Shown one piece after another: positions 58,101-64,000 of a stretch of 64,000 nt of DNA (the first letter of the stretch is position 1; every line of letters begins with the position of its first letter). Origin of the DNA: Paenibacillus massiliensis 2301065 = DSM 16942 (GTDB lineage: Bacteria > Bacillota > Bacilli > Paenibacillales > Paenibacillaceae); contig NZ_KB898201.1 in the NCBI RefSeq assembly GCF_000377505.1, positions 1-64,000 on the forward strand, in the 5' to 3' direction. Under the pieces are notes generated by a model that was given only the letters and a program-made list of their open reading frames with translations, was not told the DNA's origin and made no database searches. The position numbers and the translations under genes are program-made.

Positions 58101-61100
58101 GTTGTACAATACTTGCATCCAGCATCATGGTATACCTAGCTCCGTGAGAGGTAGGTGCGGTTATTCCACGGGTGGGAGAGGGTAGTTCCATGAATGCATC
58201 TTGTCTGTCCAGCAGGGCCGACCAATACGCAAGTGCTTCATCGCTTCTGAGATCCAACTGCTCTTGCTGCCAGTTCATATAAGCTTGAAAAGAAACTGCA
58301 GGATTAAGATCATGCTCCTTTTGTTGCAGCAATGTAGAATACAGTCCTTCTAATTCCTGGAAGAAAAGTCCAATCGACCACCCATCAGCAATCAGATGAT
58401 GGAATATAAAGACGGCCACATGATGCTCTAGGGAATGCCGGAGCAGATGTATTCGAAATAGAGGTTCATGACGTGTAAGCTGAAATGGAATACTCTTATA
58501 CTCACTAAGCCACTCGCCTATCCGCTGCTCACGCTCGCCCACCGGGTATAAAGTGAAGTCTACAACCGGGATAGTCATCTGAAGACCTGAGGCTACCCAC
58601 TGGGTTAGACCATCCCCAGACACGGATATACGTAATGCCTCATGCCTAGAAACAATGATGTTCACAGCCTTCTCAAGTATGCTGTGGTTCAATGGGCCAC
58701 GAAACCGTAGCATAGCCGTTTCTTGAAGTGCTTGAGATAGATGCTGATTCCTAGAGGAGGCTAGCCAAAGCTGCTGCTGTTCGGGAGTCATGGGGAGGGA
58801 AAAATCTCCTTCTCCATTAGATGGCTGCCAATCCTTGTTCGTATTTTCCGCCAGGGAAGACTGCTCACGAGCTCCCCCACCGTTCGGGGGCGGGTCAGGT
58901 AAAAAACCTCCCTTGCGTAGTTCATTAATGCTATCCTTGACTGCCTGAATGATGAATTTGATATCCTCATCCGTATGAGCTGTCGATAAAAAGCAGTTGC
59001 GCCCCTCCCAAATGTAAATTCCTTTATCCAGCATATGATAGAAAAATAATTCCAGGTCCCCTCGCAGCACAAACCGGAAGAGCGAACCAAAGTGCACAAC
59101 GCTCATAGGCACATGTTCACTGGAAAAGAATGCATTCAGCTCTGAGGCCAGAGCCGAAGTGCGCTTATTCAGTGCACGATGGAGTTCTTCGCCTTCCTTC
59201 TCCAGACGTTCCAACACAGCTAAGGCTGCAGCCATAGCAAGTGGGTGATGACAGAAGGTCCCCGCCACGAATGTACGCTGATGCTCAAATTGCGGATACG
59301 AGTGATCCCCAAAACGCCATGTTCCTCCATCAATACCATTCATAAAGCTTGCTTTGCCTGCGACGATTCCAATGGGCAGACCACCGCCAATGATTTTGCC
59401 ATAGGTGACTAAATCAGCCTGTATTCCAAACCACGCTTGAGCACCTCCGTTATGTATGCGGAAGCCTGTAATCACTTCATCCAGGATCAAGGCTGTGCCC
59501 GATTGTTCTGTGATCACACGGACCTCCTTCAGAAATTCGGAGGGTTGGAAGTCTGGCCGACGACTTTGCACTGGCTCAATCAATACGGCGGCCAGATTCT
59601 GCCCATGCAGTCGAATATATTCAAGCGATTCTTGCGATCCATAGGGAAGCACGATTAGGTCATCTACCATATGCTGAAGAATCCCTGGGGCGAGTGGTGT
59701 CGATTTTTCCGGACTCCCTGCATTGCCCATGGCCAATACGCCATCGAAGGTACCGTGGTAGGAGCCAGCAAAAATAACAGCCTTGGCCCTTCCTGTAGCC
59801 GCTCTAGCTAGGCGCAGAGCTACCATAACCGCTTCCGTACCAGAATTGTACAGGGCGATTCTGTCCACGCCGGTCATATGACAGATTTTTTCTGCTACCT
59901 GACCCGCCATATTGGACATAGGACCAATACACATACCGTTATCCAATTCCTTCTCTATCGCCTTACGGACAAATTCAGGTCGATGACCAAACAGATTCAC
60001 TCCGAATCCCATCGTTAAATCCACATATTCATTTCCATCTAGATCCCATATTTTTGCTCCTTCAGCCCTCTGAGAAATCAATTGATAGACCATTTCTTTG
60101 AGAACGGGGCGAAATCCAGCAACGTTGCGATTGTTAGCATATACGTCTCGATACTGATCGGTATACTGCTTGGTTTTTTCGGTTTTGGCCGTGTATCTTG
60201 CAATTAGCTCCTGCAGATGGCGCTCCTGACGGGCAGGCAGCAAATCCTGCGAATGGACCTCTATTTTTTTGTAGGGAGTAAAGGGCTTCGTATCTGCTTC
60301 AGTCTTCCTAAAAAGTGGTTGTCCTTGCCGAACTGTAGTTGTTACCGTCGCAACAGCCGCCTCTGATATAGCTGATTCAGCAAAGCTCTCATGTCTACGC
60401 ACCTCAGAGGCGACGAAGGTGTCTGGCCTAGCCGGGGTATGCGAACTATCCCTCCTAGAAGCTGCTGTCTGTTGGCCCAGCAGATCAAGCTGTTTGGACA
60501 TCAGCTGCAGCTGCTGCTCTACAATAGATTCCATAAGGGTCCCACGATTACTGTAAATTGTTCCTTGTACTTGTTCATGGCTTGACAAGCTCTCTGGACC
60601 TGCCGTGCTTGTAACTGCTGCTGGTGATTCCATTGGTGTAGTCACATGCTGCACATCCGCTACTATGACAGCCGCATCAGGTGGCTGAGAAGCTACAGTT
60701 AGGCTTGCTGGTAGCTGAGCTGCGACATATTCCGTAAGTCTGCCTAATGAAGTCAAGGATTCAAAAAATTCATTCATCGGAATATCCAGTTGGAATATTT
60801 CTTTAATGCTATGTCGAATTTGTGTCAAATTGATCGAGTCCAGTCCCAATTCCAAGAAATGCGTCTCCTCCGACACTTCCTCCGGACTCAGCCGGGTTGC
60901 TTGACCGATCATGCTTACTAGTCGCTCGCGAACAGCTTCTCTATGCATATCTGCCGATCCTGATACAATATGCTCCAATCCCATGTATGGCTCTCCTTTG
61001 GATTCGTAATTTGACGTTGTATCCAGAATTGTGATGGGTACATCAACCCAGCATCTTTTTCGTTCAAATGGGTAGGTAGGAATTGATATACGTTGATGTG

Positions 61101-64000
61101 GCACTCCCGAATACCAAGAGCTCCAATCCACACTACCTCCGCGGACATATAAGATTGCAAGCTGTTCGGCCGTATACTCTTGAAGCTTCAGGGGGCGGAT
61201 TGGGATGTTATTGGTCATATCCTCACTTTCTCCCCGTAATACACCCGCCACGGCAGTGTTCTGGTCATGCAGTTGTAGCAACCTTTGCTTCATTTCCTCA
61301 TCACTGTCCGCTACAAGTGCAATCCGGTATTTCCAGTGATGCCTACCAGTATTAGCAGTAAAGCATACATCTCTCATATTCACGTTGACAGTACGTTGTA
61401 CGAAATCTGCGTAACGCTGAACAAGCTGTTCAAGAGCTGACTTCGTTCGTGCCGATAGAGTCAGGACAAGCTGAGTCTGTTGTGGACTACTGCCATGATG
61501 AGCTTGATGGCTCTTCTCAGCTATTTGTGTGTACTCTTCCAGTACGAGATGACAATTCGTGCCGCTAAAACCAAAAGAGCTGACTCCGCACCGTCTTGGC
61601 GTCGAGTCTGTGTTCCAGTCTCGTAGGCGTGTATTGAAATAGACTGGAGACTCTTCAAAGCGAATGCTCCGGTTAGGTTCATGAAAATGTACAAGTGGTG
61701 CAATTTGTTTATTTCGCAAAGACAGCACTGCTTTGAGTAGACCTGCAATTCCTGCGGCTTCATAAAGGTGGCCTATGTTCGTTTTAACCGTGCTGATCGC
61801 ACAAAATTGCTTGCGACTTGTGTACTTACGGAACGCCTTTGTAATTCCGTCAATTTCAATTGGATCGCCTAGCTTCGTTCCCGTGCCATGAGCTTCAATA
61901 TAGCTCACTGTCTCGGGGTCAATGCTTGCATCGCTCCAAGCCTTGGAGATAACCTCCGCCTGTGCTATTGCACTTGGTGCTGAGATACCATTTGTGCTTC
62001 CATCCTGATTGATTGCACTTCCTCGAATAACAGCCAGAATCTGGTCGCCGTCACGCTCTGCTGCTTTAAGTGGCTTGAGCAGCACAGCCCCTACTCCTTC
62101 ACCACAGCCAGTTCCGTCGGAGCTATTATCAAAAGCACGGGCACGATCATCAGAGGATTCCATTCCGATTCCAGATTTGATCGGCAGCAGTATAGTCTTC
62201 ACGCCGCCAGCCAAAGCCATTTCGCAGTCTCCGTTAAGTATTGATTTGCAAGCCATATGCACGGCTACCAGCGAGGAAGAACAGGCTGTATCGACAGTAA
62301 CTGCAGGTCCTTTTAAGTCCAACAGGTACGCAATACGACTGGAGAGCACGGATGGCAGATTACCCAAAGCAAATTGGGGTAATGCCGCTGGTTCAATCTC
62401 AGATAATAGTCTTTCATATTCAAAACTAGTCTTGGAATAACCCACAAACACGCCTACCTGCTGCCCCTCTAACTGTCTCCCTCCATAGCCCGCATCCTCA
62501 ATCGTACTCCATGCTGTCTGCAGAAATAATCGCTGGTTCGGATCCATGAGTGAAGCTTCCCGGGGAGTCAAGCGAAAGAACGAGTAATCGAATTTGTCAA
62601 TGTCGTCAAGATAACCTCCCTCTGACATCTCCAGACTACGACCCTCCAGGTTCAGCTGTGTCATGAAATGGTGAGCATCCCTAGAGCGCTCTTCAGGATA
62701 TGAGCGAATATTGTCGACTCCTGCCGCCACATTCGTCCAGAATTGTTCAAGTGTATTCGCCTGCGGAAATACCCCAGACATACCAATAATGGCTATATCC
62801 TTCTCATATCCTTTTGTGCTGTTTAACTTTGAATCTACTTCGGATTCCAGATGAGACACATGGATACCCTTTTGGTCAGCTAATAAGCGGTCTGAAATAT
62901 ACTTGGCTAACTTCGCGATGCTTGGATAAGAGAAGAAATCCGCTGCATCAACACGCAGATTGAATTGCTGTTCAAGCTGATCCACAACCCTGACAAGCTG
63001 TATCGAAGTGATACCAATGTCGAAAAAAGCAATACTGCTATCAACCAACGGAATCTCCAATATTTCCTGGCAAATTTCAATTAGCTTTTGTTCTACACTC
63101 TTTAGTGCAGCATCGGCGGATTCAGCAGTTCCTTGTTGGGAAGCCTGAATAATATCGTCCACCTGCTGAAGAACTTCTGCAAATTTGCCCTGCTCATACT
63201 CTCTAGCCAAAACATAGCGCTGTACTTTTCCGCTGGTTGTCTTAGGAATTTTCCGTATCGGAACGACATCGCCAATTTTCCAACCTCCACGAAAATTCAA
63301 GTAACTTTTGACTTTCTGCGCAATAGGGGCGAACGTGTCTACTTTCTTGGTATGCATGACGAATACGATAATATCCTCTTGTCTTGTTACGGAATTATAA
63401 GCTCCACAAGCCGCTACTTTTCCAAGCTCAATTCCCTCGACTTCCTCGGCTATACGTTCTATGTCATGGGGATATACATTTTGTCCGTTGATAAAGATAA
63501 TGTCCTTTTCTCTGCCGGAGATAATGAGACGCCCTTCTCTCATAAATCCCAGATCCCCTGTAATCAGCCAGCCATCGCCTGTTATGACCTTGGCCGTTGC
63601 TTCAGGATTGTTGTAGTAGCCAGCCGTTACATTTTTGCCTCTAATCTGTATAATGCCGGTAGTCAGGTCAGGCAGAACACGATCTTCATGATCACAAATA
63701 CGCACCTCTGTGCTTACAAGCGGATGACCGACGTCCAGAAGTGTTAGCCGGTTGGGGTCAGTTGAGTCAACCTGCCGGACATCATCACCAACTGCCAGGT
63801 ATCGTCGGTCCACATGCAGTTGAAGGAACGAATCTCCTACCAAAGGCGGCAGCGTGACACCAACACTGGCCTCTGCCAGCCCATAGACGGGTATCATTGT
63901 GGATTTATTGAGACCGTGAACGCTCATCCTATCCATAAATTGCTTGCATAGCTCTACAGAAATGGGTTCTGCTCCATTAAGAATCGCTTGTATGCTCGAT
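52162..64000 (-). CDS. Lipopeptide loading protein, MycA/ItuA type: FAAL-ACP-KS-ACP-AMT-C-(remnant A)-PCP-C-A-PCP-E*; 5' end beyond window
   Basis: Open to the right edge; residues are counted from the ATG at 63936, which is internal. Fatty acyl-AMP ligase C-terminal part (to about 260), ACP (FFDIGITS near 309), KS (TACSSS near 549, EAHGTGT, NIGHLYEAAG), no AT, ACP (LGLDS near 1033), PLP aminotransferase (about 1230-1650; LILDEVITGFR, YGKIIGGGLPIG). Then C (HHLIADG near 1845), a stretch at about 2140-2316 that is only the C-terminal piece of an A domain (DGQADLKALP), PCP (VGGDS near 2363), C (HHIVADG near 2543), full A (pocket read as DIVQIGMVYK, nearest glycine codes but uncertain), PCP (LGGDS 3400) and an E-like domain with VHPLLMDA. 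The order up to the aminotransferase makes a beta-amino fatty acid, as in iturins. Confidence 0.96.
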   Translation of the reverse strand, partial: SSIQAILNGAEPISVELCKQFMDRMSVHGLNKSTMIPVYGLAEASVGVTLPPLVGDSFLQLHVDRRYLAVGDDVRQVDSTDPNRLTLLDVGHPLVSTEVRICDHEDRVLPDLTTGIIQIRGKNVTAGYYNNPEATAKVITGDGWLITGDLGFMREGRLIISGREKDIIFINGQNVYPHDIERIAEEVEGIELGKVAACGAYNSVTRQEDIIVFVMHTKKVDTFAPIAQKVKSYLNFRGGWKIGDVVPIRKIPKTTSGKVQRYVLAREYEQGKFAEVLQQVDDIIQASQQGTAESADAALKSVEQKLIEICQEILEIPLVDSSIAFFDIGITSIQLVRVVDQLEQQFNLRVDAADFFSYPSIAKLAKYISDRLLADQKGIHVSHLESEVDSKLNSTKGYEKDIAIIGMSGVFPQANTLEQFWTNVAAGVDNIRSYPEERSRDAHHFMTQLNLEGRSLEMSEGGYLDDIDKFDYSFFRLTPREASLMDPNQRLFLQTAWSTIEDAGYGGRQLEGQQVGVFVGYSKTSFEYERLLSEIEPAALPQFALGNLPSVLSSRIAYLLDLKGPAVTVDTACSSSLVAVHMACKSILNGDCEMALAGGVKTILLPIKSGIGMESSDDRARAFDNSSDGTGCGEGVGAVLLKPLKAAERDGDQILAVIRGSAINQDGSTNGISAPSAIAQAEVISKAWSDASIDPETVSYIEAHGTGTKLGDPIEIDGITKAFRKYTSRKQFCAISTVKTNIGHLYEAAGIAGLLKAVLSLRNKQIAPLVHFHEPNRSIRFEESPVYFNTRLRDWNTDSTPRRCGVSSFGFSGTNCHLVLEEYTQIAEKSHQAHHGSSPQQTQLVLTLSARTKSALEQLVQRYADFVQRTVNVNMRDVCFTANTGRHHWKYRIALVADSDEEMKQRLLQLHDQNTAVAGVLRGESEDMTNNIPIRPLKLQEYTAEQLAILYVRGGSVDWSSWYSGVPHQRISIPTYPFERKRCWVDVPITILDTTSNYESKGEPYMGLEHIVSGSADMHREAVRERLVSMIGQATRLSPEEVSEETHFLELGLDSINLTQIRHSIKEIFQLDIPMNEFFESLTSLGRLTEYVAAQLPASLTVASQPPDAAVIVADVQHVTTPMESPAAVTSTAGPESLSSHEQVQGTIYSNRGTLMESIVEQQLQLMSKQLDLLGQQTAASRRDSSHTPARPDTFVASEVRRHESFAESAISEAAVATVTTTVRQGQPLFRKTEADTKPFTPYKKIEVHSQDLLPARQERHLQELIARYTAKTEKTKQYTDQYRDVYANNRNVAGFRPVLKEMVYQLISQRAEGAKIWDLDGNEYVDLTMGFGVNLFGHRPEFVRKAIEKELDNGMCIGPMSNMAGQVAEKICHMTGVDRIALYNSGTEAVMVALRLARAATGRAKAVIFAGSYHGTFDGVLAMGNAGSPEKSTPLAPGILQHMVDDLIVLPYGSQESLEYIRLHGQNLAAVLIEPVQSRRPDFQPSEFLKEVRVITEQSGTALILDEVITGFRIHNGGAQAWFGIQADLVTYGKIIGGGLPIGIVAGKASFMNGIDGGTWRFGDHSYPQFEHQRTFVAGTFCHHPLAMAAALAVLERLEKEGEELHRALNKRTSALASELNAFFSSEHVPMSVVHFGSLFRFVLRGDLELFFYHMLDKGIYIWEGRNCFLSTAHTDEDIKFIIQAVKDSINELRKGGFLPDPPPNGGGAREQSSLAENTNKDWQPSNGEGDFSLPMTPEQQQLWLASSRNQHLSQALQETAMLRFRGPLNHSILEKAVNIIVSRHEALRISVSGDGLTQWVASGLQMTIPVVDFTLYPVGEREQRIGEWLSEYKSIPFQLTRHEPLFRIHLLRHSLEHHVAVFIFHHLIADGWSIGLFFQELEGLYSTLLQQKEHDLNPAVSFQAYMNWQQEQLDLRSDEALAYWSALLDRQDAFMELPSPTRGITAPTSHGARYTMMLDASIVQRLRAISMEWRTSLFNTMLTAFHIFLHRITGHKVIIVGVPMAGQAQMGAHVMMGNCVNMLPAICEISGNLTAKDHVDIIKRRMSELDRYQSCSFAGLAHLGLKHLPSMPVVFNMDRPLPRLQFSGLNTEIMEQELSYSKYELFLNVMEEQGSLRLEWEWNTDLIEPCIIPVWAACYRELLEFMTQNTNVPVMEISLLSMPETQRLHTLQAAKRDDKGGYYTVLDSAEGLALPGTIGIVHRVSDRGERSVTNDLAYVNDNGELRILGSYHRLVSVRGHQLHLGQLEKYLEKQLGLHECVLTTETLHSEHALSNTAAHVIAYAVVDATKPWDEEGLKQSVTALLPDYAQPRNWILMDHIPRRPDGQADLKALPQPKAASNEYAESIPSEVLEAEEKLAALWKEILDIAVIGRHDHFFSVGGDSLKATVLLSRINGAFGVHIPLSELFNLDSIQLQAGYILQSDKTEREVILAAESQASYPLSSSQKRMYVLEQMDSGAAYHVCGQLYIEGRLQKEKFMNAVKEVVMRHDSFRTSFRVDNGEVRQYISDHVTWDTPYVLIDMDQLEREKEAFVQPFDLECAPLIRVKLIEFTSGDHCLLMDMHHIVADGFSMSILLDEIIQRYQGRQLPEIRLHYKDYIVWEQAQDKKLQQKQDEQFWLKVMDGELPVLNMVTDFTRPTVQSFNGNSFTVELKPELREKLQALAEQEHMTLFMLFLSAYNVLLSKFTGQADILVGTPVAARNYADTHHMIGMFVNTIVLRNRPLPSITFSEFMQQVKASSLLALDHQEFPFEELVSKLEPVRNPSRNPLFDTMFSYQNVAVDVVDIGEIRFRPEEFNSGISKVDFSVYVSESKEQLSLTWEYNTSLFEHSSIKRLAEHYIRVLEVVAAAPETRIGEMDIITSDERQLLWGEFNKTELDFHENKTIHGLFECQTEQHPEKTALIYREQKLSYRELNQRANALANELRSYGIGPGKLVGILVARSPELMVSILAVLKAGGAYVPIDPEFPSARIEYMLQDSGAEVLLSSHELIAAGTYQTKILFVEDVSVSSENCTDPLPSALPSDLAFIIYTSGSTGNPKGVMIEHRSVMNLMAGMKLWIDCRIDKVILSLTTISFDIFIVETIFPLLNGMTFVLSDREQQVDPEAIYKLITSQDVDLVQMTPSRLKMLLDSDYGVEALRGVQEIILGGEAVPIHLLEALQNLNGPRIFNMYGPTEATVYATAGELTKSKQIHIGGPVANTQTYVINENNQLQPIGVPGELCIAGAGLARGYWNKAELTEEKFVPNPFQPGKRMYRTGDLARWTAEGNLEYLGRIDHQVKIKGYRIELGEVENVLLSHPDVKEVVVTTIADHNEQTALCAHLVPVAEFRTEVASLHSYAAAHLPYYSIPAYFIWLDHLPLTPSGKTDRKSLPAPERSGSKEPDSYAAPRHEEERVLAEVWEQVLNCGRISIHDNFFLLGGDSIKAVQIIARIRTKGYSLMIRDLLEHPTIQDLASHMRSLQLPSLQEGQGELSLSPYQRLLYKEQRTDHSVASPYVHLKAKIGLEEKPLRAVLQQLLEHHDTLRLQFSLENGVLTQRYRDWEAPLFELQVHYATHPVNESQNTLSEAALLLIRRLTQDEASGVQATLLHMSDGDHLLLAVHPLLMDAVSWGILLEDLSIGYGQALEGETIRFADKTESYKSWVRQLEELSYSSELMRERDYWIRQLASGERLYNAGAIEEEQLQPRRLSRIEFKLSEQTTSQLMEESGYAYNTVPDEVLLAAMAQTLSESTRRSELVVQVERAARHSVTDRDMDFSRTIGPFISVYPVALSVPDDASPSMLIMQVKEAARQAPNEGLGYGILKYLPSDAGGELALSGVGPEIGYHCMTILPMTDSNYFTPVHVAVEDGMREGHNLSSGQASPYALYLDSRLLGSELLLSLYYDSSLYSETTITQWCKRFEDHVLKLIHHCMQQSIQQLTPTDVGASDMDLEEFAAMKLFYEEDH

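Noticed and set aside
63901..63936. ATG at 63936 as the true start of the loading gene
   Set aside because: The frame continues upstream to the window edge with FAAL-like residues (AILNGAEPISVELCKQ), so the ATG is internal.
1..64000. CRISPR arrays, tRNA or rRNA genes, insertion sequences
   Set aside because: I saw no short spaced repeats, no tRNA-like cloverleaf and no transposase motifs. The repeated segments are NRPS domains.

Overview
The window lies almost entirely inside one very large biosynthetic gene cluster. Every gene I can support is on the minus strand, so transcription runs from right (64000) to left (1). Strong AGGAGG-type ribosome sites, frequent TTG/GTG starts, moderate GC and an iturin/mycosubtilin-type lipopeptide loading system point to a Bacillales host, most likely Paenibacillus or a close relative. 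This is an inference; there is no rRNA or housekeeping gene to confirm it.

Right arm (52162-64000, 47535-52127, 33704-47479): a lipopeptide assembly line. The first protein, cut by the window edge, reads fatty acyl-AMP ligase (C-terminal part)-ACP-KS-ACP-aminotransferase-C-(remnant A)-PCP-C-A-PCP-E-like. This is the MycA/ItuA-type logic that makes a beta-amino fatty acid. The second protein is C-A-PCP-E-like with an ornithine-type A domain. The third is C-A(Asn)-PCP-E-like-C-A(Ile/Val type)-PCP-E-C-A(Ile/Val type)-PCP-terminal C. Only one of the four epimerization domains keeps its catalytic motifs. An MFS exporter (32445-33707) overlaps the end of the third gene.

Middle (17163-32206): a tailoring island. 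A good sigma-A promoter (32178-32206) drives a freestanding ACP, which has no ATG/GTG/TTG start, and a 37-residue peptide with an ideal ribosome site, followed by an intrinsic terminator (31573-31631). Downstream come an unknown protein, an FkbH-like HAD/GNAT protein, two BtrH-like papain-fold acyltransferase candidates, an autoinducer-synthase-like GNAT, a B12-binding radical SAM protein, a class III aminotransferase, an acyl-AMP ligase, a second ACP, a SPASM/twitch radical SAM protein, a GT28-type glycosyltransferase, an amidohydrolase and a third BtrH-like protein. Together they look like a pathway that builds an unusual acyl group on free carrier proteins and transfers it, perhaps to the lipopeptide.

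Left arm (1-17166): a serine-hydrolase/cyclic-peptide ABC exporter fusion, a freestanding C domain, a half-C/PCP/half-C protein, a trans-acting malonyl transferase (FenF/MycC type), a KS-ACP-C-A(Gly)-PCP-half-C protein, and the start of another NRPS (half-C-A-PCP-C...). The C-A-PCP part of the KS protein is strikingly GC-rich, and its first C-domain segment is repeated at 97% identity at the left edge, evidence of recent module exchange. No thioesterase is visible, so chain release is either beyond the left edge or done by a C domain.
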